Source: Stictocephala bisonia
Taxonomy: Eukaryota > Arthropoda > Insecta > Hemiptera > Membracidae
Length of the DNA stretch: 64,000 bases
Direction of reading: 5' to 3'
NCBI GenBank assembly: GCA_035578905.1
Contig: JAQJVL010000737.1
Coordinates: 92,501-156,500 of the forward strand
Shown here piece by piece: positions 23,552 through 35,382 of this stretch. The notes under the pieces are model-generated. The model searched no databases, was not told where the DNA came from, and saw only the letters and a program-made list of their open reading frames with translations. Each line of letters opens with the position of its first letter. Position 1 is the first letter of the stretch. Position numbers and translations under genes: made by a program.

Positions 23552-26500
23552 TTACTGTATCAGTTAAGCAATCGACATATAACAAAAGTGATTCAGTACG
23601 TGTAGTTTAGTTATAAAAAGTTTACTGTTTAAAATTTGATTTTGAAACTGCTTAATTTTAATGAAAACACAGTAACTCAACAATTTATATTTCCATTGTG
23701 ATGAAGGAAATTGTTATTGTATATTTGGCAAATTTTTATTAATTCAATAACAAATATAATAGGTTTTTGTGTTCAAGTAATAAATTAATTTAAAAATAAA
23801 TTAAAGTTAATTTTTCTTTTTATTTAAAATTTAAAGAACTAATTCCAATCTTTTCAAACCAAACCCATACAAATAATTTAAATACAATCAATTTTTTCAC
23901 TCATCTCTACAAAGAATATGTATAATAAAACTTAAATTTATTGTATTTAGAAAAATTGGTTTAGTTATATTGCATCTATTGTATCTTTATTGTAGTTTAA
24001 ACTTTTTAAATATTTTTTAACTATTAAATCGGCAAATAAATATGTTTTCTCAAATGATACTTGAGACAACGACTAAAATAAGTAGAATCCGTATTAGGTT
24101 AGTTCCACTTCGTGAATTTATCTGGCTGAAAATACCCAGCTGATTGGCGGAAAGCTTTTGTAAGTGAGACACGCAATATATTTTGAAATATTCTCTTAAA
24201 TTCAGAACATCTCGGATTTTCTCGGTTGTTTTTCTTTTATCGAGCTCCCTATCAAAGTGATTTATGTGTAAGTAGGCATTATAAATAACAGTTGACAGCA
24301 GCTTTGAAAAATAATACTGATATTTAGTTTTTAATAATTATTTGGATTTGTTTACAGTTTATACAAAGATTTACCTATTAACATACGTCTTTTAAATATT
24401 ATGATATAATTAATTGCTTTTTATTGTTAGGTATTAAAAATAGAGCCAACATGTTTTGATTAAGAAAATCCATGAAAATTCAGTGAAAAAGCATTATCCA
24501 TCATTTTTCATATAACTTGTTCACATAATTTGTAATCATTATGTACTATTATAGTTCAAATAATCACTAAACAGTGCCGAAAACGGTTTCCACTGGAACG
24601 AGCGTTATAACACTGTTGTAATCAAAAGTACTAATTTTTAATTAAATTAATTATTTATGGAATTCCTTAACAACTATCAATTTTGGTGTTAAAAGTGAAA
24701 ATAATTTTTAATATTGTATTTAAAGTCCATTTAAGCTTGGTTTAAATAGACTTAAACCTACAATAAACAAATATTTTTTTAATGTTTCTCTTACGATATC
24801 ACTCTTTTTTTTCTTTTGTATCCACCACCGGCACTACTTTTTTCTTCATTTTTGAGACTCTTGCAGTGTTCTTGTTTTAAACGAGAAGTTTTTAACAGTA
24901 ATTGAACAGTTGTTAACAACGATCATTGTCCAGACATTACAAAAAGGTAGAATTTTAAACATGCAAACAAAATACAAAATTTAAGTAAACATATAAACTC
25001 ATTTTTTTCTGTTTAATAATGAACACCTAAAAATTGGTATATGTATTTAGAATCTATTGTAAAAATATTAACTGTTATTAGCAATAATTCTTCATGCATG
25101 AACATTTCGTTTTAAACTTTTAAATGTTTTTATGAAATGGATTTTATTCTTCTTCTTTTATGGATCGGTAATTGACTTCCCTGCTATACGTGATGTGGTC
25201 ACGGACAGTGGTTACCATGTGACTAAATCCTATAGGTCAGTAATTGACTTCATGTGGTGAACTGTCGTTTATGAGAAAAAAATGTAATATGTTTGATTCA
25301 ATAAATGTTCTGCTTTGAACGTGTATAAGTTTTAAATTATAGTTCAATTTAATTAATTTAATTTGATAAATCATTTATTTTTTATTTATTTTCTTATTCT
25401 TTCTTAAATTTACTTATTTATTTTTTTATTTCTCAAATCATTATGAATTCAAATCAAGTTGTATTTGTCAAACATTATTCTATCATGATTTTTATCTTTA
25501 TTATAAACTAATTATTTGTGTTATTTTTAATTTTTTTTAAATTGTATATCATTTATTTTCTATTGGCCACTATATGTTATGAATCATGTCATTAGTGATT
25601 GACACCATTGAAAGATCTTTAGTGTTTGATGGCCAAATCAATCTCTTTCACTGAGTCACTGAGATGTGTCTCTGTAAACTCCCTGGTGAGGGTTCAGTGT
25701 TGACAGAGGGAAGCTAGTGGTAGTAATAGATTCCCGCCGGGTAAAGTGACAGTGTAATCAATGTGTCCTTTAGAAGGAAGGGTTGGGAGAAATACCTGCT
25801 AGTATAGTTTTATTGGAAGCTATGATTAACATTTCTAACTGCACAGTTCATGTGGGATATTATATTTTACGAATTACATTCTCATGAAGGATTCATGTAT
25901 TTCATTAAGTTCGAAAGTTTTTTGTTTTGTATTTTTATTTTTTATTTTATTCATTATTTGTCTCAGTACATTAAGCATAAACTCTTTTTAGTAAAAACTG
26001 TTTAACTAAAAAAACTCTTTTCCTAACAAGCTAAAGAGTTTGTGTCGACATTATTACAGTACCACTCTTGACTTTGAAACCCTAAAATTCACATTCATAT
26101 TTTACGCACCTTAATTAGCAGCTCTAACACACCTGGTGATACAATCAGCAGACTCCGGCATCTTAAGTTTCATTTACATAGTCCACTCATTAGGGAACAA
26201 TTATACATCTATATTATTGATGTTCAAAATAAACACTAACATTATAATTTATACAAGACTGAGTAAAAAAAACGTTTTAGTAAAATAAAGATTTCGTAAA
26301 CAACAGACCTAAAATTAATAATTAATTTTCACTAAGTATTCGGAAAGCCTAAACACAAAATACTAATTTGTGAGATTAATATTCTTTCTGCTGCTAAAAG
26401 TATTAAGACGTTAATTCCATTACTTTCTTATTCCTTAAAATTCCTTCCAGGATAAAAATATTTTTACGGTAAGTGTAAACAGTTTTTAACTGCCCTGATG

Positions 26501-26939
26501 TTCCATAATTGGCTTCAATAAAAGAATCTTAGAACTTAGCCTTAAGCAGCCGGTGTCACAATTAGAATCTATATTTTCCGGTGACAACCGCGTCAAGGTT
26601 CCATTTACAATATTTACAAGATAACCAGACGTTTCGCCCATACTGTGATGTGGCATCCTCAGTGGGTTCTCTGAGACAGTGGGTTCTTGAGTTTTGTGCT
26701 GTGATCTCTCCCATAACTTTATGATAGTAATGTTAACTCACACTCATTAGCTATAAATGAATATAACATTGACACCATAGGAAATAGACTGTTTTCGTTG
26801 TATGAGCATTGTATGATATTATCAAACCTTTGCTTAGTGGTTAGATACTGAGAGGTGCCGATAAGACTTGCATATATGGGCTGTAGAGTAAGATATTATT
26901 GCTATTCAGAGTTTATATGATTAGACAGCTTGTGTGTAT
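23552..26939. other. Gene-free AT-rich stretch
   Basis: More than 3 kb without a coding signal I can defend. A slightly GC-richer patch around 25600-25800 and a GACGTTTCGCCC-type motif at 26632 are the only landmarks. Confidence 0.5.
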
Positions 26940-27315
26940 TTTAAGGCAAATATGGATAGTTACATGAGTGTAGGGTGGGTATGGATGGTCAGTGTAATTA
27001 ATAACTGAGCTTCACTTAACTCAGAAAGTACCATTTATTTGTATACCAGTAGCCAGGGTAGATAGGTGTCTACATATTTTATGTGGAATCCAAACCACAT
27101 AGTATTGGTTTTAATTTCAGCTAATTTACAATCCTGATACTCAGTTTCCTTCCCTAGACAGTATTCGTACCTTGACTACTACCCAACACAGACATCCCAG
27201 AATTCTAAAGTAGTGTAATCGTTGATGGCAACCATTGTCGTTATTGAGAAGACGGAACAAAAAATAAATGATCGCCTACAATTTCCAAAACACGTTGTCC
27301 CCCTAGTAAAAGTGA
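26940..27315 (-). mobile_element. SINE family C, decayed minus-strand copy
   Basis: CTTAACTCAGAAAGTACCAT, GGAATCCAAACCACATAGTA, TTTCCTTCCCTAGACAG and GATGGCAACCATTG align in order with 20728-20945. The tail and head are worn. Two-thirds of positions agree by eye. Confidence 0.6.
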
Positions 27316-28065
27316 TGATATACGGCTAAAGTAAAAGTGATAATAATTTAGAACAAAAGTATTTTCATCATACTCTTCTGTTAAGTGGAATGGAACCTTA
27401 TGCATTTGTTATAAGAGAAAACATAAAAAAATTAAAACGTGAAATTGATAGAATAGCTGTTAAAATTCATGTCAAAATGAATGAAAGATTTATAGTTTAC
27501 AAAAACAAATAATCCAAGTCAGGAATATTTGCAAATCCTTTCCTAAACACTCTTTAGTGAAATGAGAACCCTCCAAGAACGCCCTCAGAGTGATTATACT
27601 CAACCCACTGTTTAAATTTGTATTTTTAGCATTTCTCACTATGTTACTTATCTCATTAGTTTATGCGTTCATGTATATGATGTTAAGCAATTTAAAATCT
27701 TTTCCATACAAAATTATTGATTAAAATTAATTTTAGAAAAATGTAAAAAATCATGTGCATTGATTAAGTTTCTATTTTTTCACTGTCTGAAATCCATCCA
27801 ATTATTTACGTTTTTAAATAATAAATGTAATTATAATTTTGTGGACCTACTGCTGAAGAAAGAAATTATATTTTTTATAGTACAGAAGTAAATGTATATC
27901 TGATTTACGGATATAATATAGATTGTTTTCACATATGTCAAGAATTATCCACTAAACGTTCATTTAAATCCAAATATTTCACAATTGGGTATAACGTTGT
28001 TAACCTCTTTTTTAACTGTTCAAATATCTTAATTCTACTATTGGAAGTATTTATGGACCTTTTAC
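27316..28065. other. Gene-free AT-rich stretch
   Basis: No defensible feature. Confidence 0.5.
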
Positions 28066-28450
28066 GCTAATTCACTACCACTACTTTATCCGTTACTTCA
28101 CTACCACCTCTTTCTTTATCGCAATTACGGTTAGGTTAGGTCAGGTTAGGTTAAGTGGCTACTAAAGTTGATCAAAAACTGATAAATCCAATGATTGAAC
28201 TAACAGCATCGAATGCGCTCTCCATGTGTAAGTTCTCAGAATACGATAAGATAAAGCCAGCGATATCGGATTCCTGGTTGAATCCTAACCTAACCTAACC
28301 TTTTTTACGTTCGTCAATCATAGTGGACGTAAAAATGATTGAGGGATAGTTTTTTTTTTTTTTTTTTTTTGACAATAGAATATTTATCAAGCGGAAGTGA
28401 ATTAACGGAAACAAAATAAAGTAGTGGTAGTGAATTAACGGAAAAGATCC
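28066..28450. repeat. Inverted-repeat element carrying TTAGG telomere-like tracts
   Basis: The outer arms are CTAATTCACTACCACTACTT at left and its reverse complement near 28418-28440 (AAGTAGTGGTAGTGAATTAA). Inside the left arm is a run of five TTAGG-like units at 28131-28155; inside the right arm are about three CCTAA units at 28284-28300, in the opposite direction. A pure T run of about 22 bases at 28351 splits the right side. TTAGG is the standard insect telomere repeat, so this is a short interstitial telomere-like sequence caught inside a foldback element. Confidence 0.65.
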
Positions 28451-29789
28451 TCCTATTTTTAAATGATAACAAATGTTCAAACAATAAATAATATGATAGC
28501 TGGTTAAACAATGTGAAAATAAAAACCACGCTAATAATAAAAAGACATCAATATGAAGTATTTCAACCCATCCCTATAGCAATAGTGTATATATAACATA
28601 AAAAATAAAATATTGATTCAGCTATTTATTAACTAAACGATTGTTAATTAAGATTCTACAGATTAATAGAGTAGCATAAAAAGGTTATTTTATTTTTATC
28701 AGCTTTACAGTAAGGATAGCCTTTAAAATATTTCTTTACTTTATTACTCTTGACTTTTCATAAGGTATGCTTGGGTCTTTATTTCAATCAGGAGTATTGT
28801 ATGGGGGATTGATTGGTTGAATGTTTGCAATAATATAAAGCAAGCGATTGACATCTGCATGGCTGTTCTCATCTGTTGATAATGCCACAGATGGTAATGT
28901 ATTGGCAATACACTTACTGTAATGGAACTTACATGACTCGTGTGACCTCCCACTCCGATGACCTTTCCATTGTTTACCTGGTGAGTGTAATAGTACAGTA
29001 TAATAACATACAGTCTTGACAGTTCGTTAGATATTGTATTGGCGACTAGCACGACGCTAGTATTCCCAGCGGCCAGCCAGCAGCAGTCGTATAAAAACAG
29101 TCACTATACATTTTAAATTTCAAATGGCTAATGATCAATAATCTGTAATTTTTAAAATTTTACTATTCCACTTCTTTGAAGATACATTGCATACAACGCC
29201 AATGCAGTGAAGTTATGTTGGCTGACTACTTGGAGCGCTAGTGTTGCACTAACTCATCAGCACTGCAGTGGAAGTGTCGAGACTGTGGGTTGTTAAATCT
29301 GTAAACCTGTAATACTTTAACACTAGTAGCCATTGTGGCAACACGGACCGAAAGAGATGCAAGGAGAAATTTCATGGTTGGCTGTTTATATGTGGATAAA
29401 CATTGGCCATTTAGAGTTCAAGATATAAAAGTTACGTTTACACTGTAAGCAAGTCACTCTAGGTTTAGTGGTTTAAGTCTTATGCAAAATCGTTGACTAT
29501 AGAAACACATAGACTGCTCAAGCCAATGCGTTTGCTGTAAACACACGCATGTGGTACTATCTAACGTTTATTTGTACCAAACATCATTGAAAAACTTTCT
29601 TTTTGAACGGATGAGTCTGTGATGGTAGCTGGGGATGGGGTCTGGGATTAGGGTCGAACGAGTGTATGAGTGAGAGAATGGTAAAGTTGATAATATGTTA
29701 GTAGTTCATTTAGTTTATATTATTTGCTTCTTTGTAATGTTATTATTATTATTTTTCTTTAGTTTAGTTCTGTATTTCATGTTTTAGGC
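28451..29789. other. Gene-free stretch with a possible TATA box
   Basis: No protein that I recognise, although a 102-codon minus-strand frame lies at 28744-29052. Around 29055-29110 a GC-richer segment leads to TCGTATAAAAACAGTCACTA, which resembles a TATA box with a following TCAGT-like initiator, but no transcript evidence exists and the downstream sequence has no open frame. Confidence 0.35.
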
Positions 29790-29912
29790 TTTGTTATATT
29801 ACTATTTTAACATAAAAGGGTTAACTGTAAGAGAGGACTTATTAGTCCTAAGTTCGCCAATTGTATAAAACACTTTTGTACAATAAAGCCATTATTATTA
29901 TTATTATTATTA
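29790..29912 (+). mobile_element. LINE 3' tail fragment, plus strand
   Basis: The segment holds the stem-loop AGGACTTATTAGTCCT (29834-29849) preceded by GTAAGAG and followed by an AATAAAG signal and an (ATT)n end at about 29888-29912. The same stem-loop with the same surroundings is the 3' end of the LINE at 35046-40250. It is a heavily 5'-truncated insertion of a related element. Confidence 0.7.
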
Positions 29913-30799
29913 AACAAAGAGTTCGGACGAGTATTTGGTGTACTATTAGCCCAGAAATTAGTCACTAAAGTGTGTACAGAAAAAATGCAGACAAGGGTGA
30001 AGATAGAGAGAGGGAACCACTGGCGCTACCTGTGAAAACCGTACATGAACTAATTATACCGGAGAGGAGGCTTCATGTGACTCATACGAAAGGACAGTCT
30101 TCTTTCTACAGCCAACAATATTTGAGAATCAATCGATTAAATAATGCGTGCAATTCATTGATAATTTATTTACTTCTGTTATGTTTCTATGTAATTGTTG
30201 ATGAAAATTAATACATTAGATGAAATAAAGTAATTCATTATGACATATTTTTTTAATAAAATATTTTTAAATAATTAAGTATAATTTCTTCAACCGCTAT
30301 GCATTAGTTCAATATTAGATACCTGTCCTTTGCGTACATGAATGAATTCTAATGAAACAGTAAGTTATTTTACACATATACAGTAGTATCCAAATAATTC
30401 ACCTAACAAATATGGAAAACAAGAAATATGCATTAAATTCATAACTATGTATTATAGTGTATTATAATTTATAGAAGAGTTATTTTTGTTCAGGGCATAT
30501 TCAGCATACAGTTTGTGTCCAAAAGAGGATATAGCTACAGTTTGGTGTAGCGTGAAATTATCTGATAACACAGCCGTGAGGCGTATCAGTCTGTACCTTC
30601 CATCACATATACGGCTGACTGGCCACACAGAGATAACCACATCAGTGCTATGTGACAAATGACACATTTCATATTTTAGTGTATACTACAGAGCCAATTT
30701 ATAAATCGACCAACTGAAATCGTCAGTGTACTGAAGGGTGGAGTGAGACTGAAAAATATATTTCCCCCATTGTGTCATTCCACTTAAAAATTTTCATGG
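29913..30799. other. Gene-free stretch
   Basis: Includes a 79-codon plus-strand frame at 29972-30211 that I cannot assign and do not support as a gene. Confidence 0.45.
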
Positions 30800-31425
30800 A
30801 ACTTGGAAGACCGTAGGCTGCGTGGAGGAACGAGTGAATATTAAACTAAAGGGAAACCAATAGAGCAAGTACGTAGTTTAAATATATATGAAGTATGACT
30901 TAATGGGATATGAGCTGAAGAAAGAGAATAGAATTAATAATTGGCACCACAAAAGACAGGTTTGATCAAAGTAAAAGTTTACTTTGTGGACCGTTGGATA
31001 ATAAGCTGAGAAAAACATATATGAAATATTTTATTTTTAGTATTTTATTATATGGAACAGAAACATGGACTCTTAGGAAAGAAGGAGAGATGGGATTGGA
31101 AGCATGACAGATGTGGAATTGGAGAAGGATGGAGAAAACAGGATGAGAAGATAGAGTGCGAAACGAAAAAGTGCTGAGGAGACTGAGCGAAGAGAGAAAA
31201 ATGCTGAAAACTATAAAACTGAATTGGTTAGGACATGTGAAAAGAAGAGAGGATAGACATGTATTGTAATTTAGGATATAAGTAAACTTAGAAAAGAGAC
31301 AGAAGAGACGGATGTATCAGTTGGTCAACAGTGTTAGGATCGAAGTTAAGTATAACACAACAAGGAGACTTGCTGAAAACAGTGAGGTTTGGCAGAAGTC
31401 TGCAGCAGGACCTTTTTGCTGAAAT
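30800..31425 (+). pseudogene. Decayed non-LTR reverse transcriptase, C-terminal region
   Basis: Reading across frames on the plus strand gives pieces in the expected order for the C-terminal part of a LINE polyprotein: CVEER near 30818, LLCGPLDNKLRKTYMKYF around 30980-31030, SILLYGTETWTLRKE around 31039-31082, MWNWRRMEKT near 31110, NEKVLRRLSEERKMLKTI about 31160-31215, and NWLGHVKRRED near 31222-31255. The run Y-G-x-E-T-W-T-L and W-x-G-H-V are familiar from arthropod and other animal non-LTR elements. Several stops and frameshifts interrupt it, and the catalytic palm domain is not present. It is a dead, 5'-truncated copy of a clade different from the LINE at 35-40 kb. Confidence 0.75.
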
Positions 31426-31682
31426 TTATGTATTTTGCATTTCCTACATTATATTAATGTAAATCATGTGACAATTTTCTGTATTACATGTGTTATATTA
31501 GTTACTGTATCATATAACTAATATATTTGGTTATTCTAATATATTAACCCTATATACCTTGGATTATTCTAAATATATTCTTAATTTTCTTCACCTTATA
31601 CAAATTTTGACAATTTTTAACGTTACCATATGTTTCCTGCTAATTTATTTAAGGTATCAATAAACTGGCAGAACCATATTAT
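31426..31682. other. AT-rich spacer
   Basis: No feature; contains CATATAACTAATATATTTGG-like AT-rich sequence only. Confidence 0.5.
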
Positions 31683-32612
31683 CACCACTGTACGTGTGTG
31701 GATAGGTGGGTCTTCACCACTGTACGTGTGTGGATAAGTGGGTCTTCACCACTGTACGTGTGTGGATAGGTGGGTCTTCACCACTGTACGTGTGTGGATA
31801 GGTGGGTCTTCACCACTGTACGTGTGTGGATAAGTGGGTCTTCACCACTGTACGTGTGTGGATAGGTGGGTCTTCACCACTGTACTTGTGTGGATAAGTG
31901 GGTCTTCACCACTGTACGTGTGTGGATAGGTGGGTCTTCACCACTGTACGTGTGTGGATAAGTGGGTCTTCACCACTGTACGTGTGTGGATAGGTGGGTC
32001 TTAACCTCTTTACGTGTGTGGATAAGTGGGTCTTCACCACTGTACTTGTGTGGATAAGTGGGTCTTCACCACTGTACGTGTGTGGATAGGTGGGTCTTAA
32101 CCACTGTACGTGTGTGGATGTGGGTCTTTACCACTGTACGTGTGTGGATACGTGGGTCTTCACCACTGTACGTGTGTGGATAGGTGGGTCTTCACCACTG
32201 TACGTGTGTGGATAAGTGGGTCTTTACCACTGTACGTGTGTGGATAGGTGGGTCTTAACCACCGTACGTGTGTGGATAAGTGGGTCTTCACCACTGTACG
32301 TGTGTGGATAGGTGGGTCTTCACTACTGTAGGTGTGTGGATAGGTGGGTCTTCACCACTGTACGTGTGTGGATAAGTGGGTCTTCACTACTGTAGGTGTG
32401 TGGATAGGTGGGTCTTTACCACTGTACGTGTGTGGATAGGTGGGTCTTCACCACTGTACGTGTGTGGATAGGTGGGTCTTCACCACTGTACGTGTGTGGA
32501 TAGGTGGGTCTTCACCACTGTACGTGTGTGGATAGGTGAGCCTTCACCGCTGTACATGTGTGGATAGGTGGGTCTTCATCACTGTACGTGTGTGGATAGG
32601 TGGGTCTTAACA
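31683..32612 (+). repeat. 32-bp minisatellite, about 29 copies
   Basis: The unit is CACCACTGTACGTGTGTGGA followed by TAGGTGGGTCTT, exactly 32 bases. A G/A change gives GATAGGT and GATAAGT forms that alternate for long stretches, so a 64-bp higher-order unit is partly visible. Minor variants (CTACTGTAGG, CTCTTTACG, a 3-base loss near 32118) are scattered. It is a clear relative of the 36-bp units at 2364, 49989 and 61919. Confidence 0.97.
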
Positions 32613-35045
32613 ATTAAAAACCAGCAACTAAACGATACTTAAATTGTTAGTTTTAAGTATCTTAACAATGTTTTGTTTTTGCTTTGGTTTTCATGAAATT
32701 TAGCATTACATTTTTAAACGGTCACCATTTTAAACGAGTAAAAATACTATTTTATATTTTTAAAGTATATTAGATGTTGTGAAGTAAAATATTTGTATCA
32801 AGTTTCAAAACTATAGCTAATACTGTTTAGGAGATAAGCTATTTTTTAACACACATACAGACAGACATATGCCAAACTAATCCAGATAAGACATATCTTC
32901 GTAGGAGCTTTGTTTACTCTTACATATTTAATCATGTCCTGAAGTTATGCCCCACACTTTTCAAACACCCTATATTCAATTATATTTTCAATATTATTTA
33001 CATTAATAATTTAAATATAATGCTTAACAGAATTTTATTGTTAACTTTTGTGAATTTTATGTTCTGAACAAATTTTGAAAATTTATATGCTTATAATATA
33101 TCCCTCAAAATAGAATCAAGCTACAGTGATAAGTTATTATGTACAGTAAAATTTGAAACATGAGTAACTTTATGTCAATGAAAAAATGAATTAAAAATAG
33201 TTTTTAATTAATATAAAAACAATTACTTATTTTTAGGGAAAAAACACTTTATTTTTGGGTGCACTTGAACATATGTTATGAAACACGATAAATTAATTTG
33301 TTTGGATATAATAATATGAAATACAATTTCTTGATCCCTTCCTAATATTATGTAATGGATTGTAGTTTTTTTATGATAGTAGATTATTAAATTCACCATA
33401 TTGTGCATTTAACTATTGCCAATAAATTTTTATTGAGCATATTGACGGTTGCTGTTAATGAAGAACAGAACAATGACTACAGGAATATTACTAAAGACAG
33501 TTCATAATGGACCGTAAGGCAATATGATTTACACAGCGCTAGGTTGGCAATTTACTTCGGGAAAGCTTGTCGCAGATATCATGAACGTTTTATGAAGAAA
33601 GACTACTCTGCGCGCTGAGTTGAATGAAATAATTTATCTTTATACATAACCGTGGATAATAATGTGTTATTTTGACAAGGTTTCGTCAGTTTTTTAACAA
33701 CACCATGCATATTTCTAAGTGTGTTAAGTTGTCGATAAACCGGAAAAAGACAAAGAAACGTAAAAAAACGGGGCCTTAAACTGTTGGAAACTAATTGTTT
33801 TATATTGTCTGTCTTTCGTATTCTTGACATTATATAAATAACATTATGGCTGTTATGTACAATTTTAAAAGCACAAATAATAATAATATAATATTAAAAA
33901 TATTAACGTAACAAATGTGAAGCAGTTATTACTATGTAAACTGTTACAACTTCATTTTTCAAGCTCGTTTCTTACTGGATATATAATTTAATGTTATAAG
34001 GTGAATAATCAAGTAAATATTTTTTTATTTCGTTAGGCCTTTCAGTAACAAAGTGACCATCTTCAGACAAATGAACTAAATTGTTGGTTTGTGTTTAACA
34101 ATTTAGTTGTGTTAGAAATTGTTAGTTTCTAACGATTTTATATATTGTTAGAACTTGTTCTTAAAATAGCTAACCAATGCTACAAGAATATAACTTACAT
34201 AATTGCTTACTTAAAATATATGTATATAAACGCCTCCCGGCTTTATAGCCTTCTATGTAAAATATAAATTAAAAATATTATTTGAGATTAAAATTGGTTT
34301 TAAAACAGCAAATATAGTAATATATATGTAAAATTATTTGGCAACTCTAAGAGTCTCCTGGTACAAATAAAAACAATACAGTACTTGTTTAGTTTCCTTC
34401 ACTATAATCTTACTGTGTTAATAATTAACTTGAAAATAATAAGTCTTTTTTTCTTATTATTTTGCCATGTATTTTCACAAAAGAAATATAAAGTTGCTTT
34501 GGAAAAGTCAAAACTAAATTAAACTATACTACAATGATTATCAATTACTATTTCAATAAACAAAAATAGTGACAGAGTTCTGTACAAAATGCATAGTAAA
34601 TATAAATAATATGCATGACATGTTTTATCTTCTTTACTCAGGAGGTCTCAACATAATACATCTCAATCTACGTCATTTCCAAACTACACTTACTCTTTTA
34701 CTAATCTGATGAAGTTTATATTTTTAGTTCACTTTCATGGTACAGAGCTAATTGTAAATATTATTTAAACTGTCCAGCTTACTTTATGACCAAAAACGAA
34801 TACATTTACAATCTTATGAAGTAAATAAATCGATGGAATCGTTCAAATGCATGTTTAAATCTGTACAGCTTTTTAATTATTATCTTGTGTTACTATACTC
34901 TAAGGTAAAAGTTATTGATAGTTTGTTTGTTAAATGAAGAATATAAACATGTTCTTTTAGTTTTGTATTAATTTTATATCACGAAAGAATAAGGATATGT
35001 TGTGAATAAATTATGTTTATATGTTTTTAACATACAAATAAATAT
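32613..35045. other. Gene-free AT-rich stretch
   Basis: No gene that I can support. An ACACACATACAGACAGACAT piece at 32850 resembles the end of a widespread decayed repeat. Two adjacent hairpins lie at 34074-34108 and 34118-34140. Confidence 0.5.
34074..34108. repeat. Perfect 12-bp stem hairpin
   Basis: AACTAAATTGTT (34074-34085) and AACAATTTAGTT (34097-34108) are exact reverse complements with an 11-base loop. A second hairpin, GTTAGAAA-TTGTTAG-TTTCTAAC, follows at once. They lie just after a GGCCTTTCAG...CATCTTCAG motif at 34035. Confidence 0.8.
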
Positions 35046-35116
35046 ATGAAATGAAATGAAAATTGTCTTTATTAGGTGGAGTTAGGACTATTAAGTCCTC
35101 TCTTCCACTCAACCTT
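35046..35116 (-). repeat. LINE 3' end with conserved stem-loop
   Basis: This 71-base 3' end is identical to 40535-40605. It contains AGGACTATTAAGTCCT nested between GTGGAGTT and CTCTTCCAC. In LINEs a 3' stem-loop is often what the reverse transcriptase recognises when priming on target DNA, which would explain why it is the most conserved part. Confidence 0.85.
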
Positions 35117-35382
35117 ATTTCCGAAAATATGTTGTTTTTTTTAACTTTATGAAGTATATACAGTAAATTTTACAGTTTTTTAAATATCTACTTGTATATC
35201 CTAAAACAAAAACAATAACTTATATCTAACATTTTATTGATCAAAATGTCAAAAGAACATTACTGATTTTAAAATAATAAAGACATAAATTAATATTCAG
35301 AAATTAATTATTTCTAATGTCATACATTCCACAAACATACAAATCACTCATGAACCACAGCCCCCGCAAACCCCACCCACCC

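Noticed and set aside
28744..29052. 102-codon minus-strand frame
   Set aside because: No family motif, no splice or promoter context, composition like its surroundings.
29055..29115. Core promoter with TATA box
   Set aside because: TATAAAAA is frequent by chance in AT-rich DNA and nothing downstream looks transcribed.
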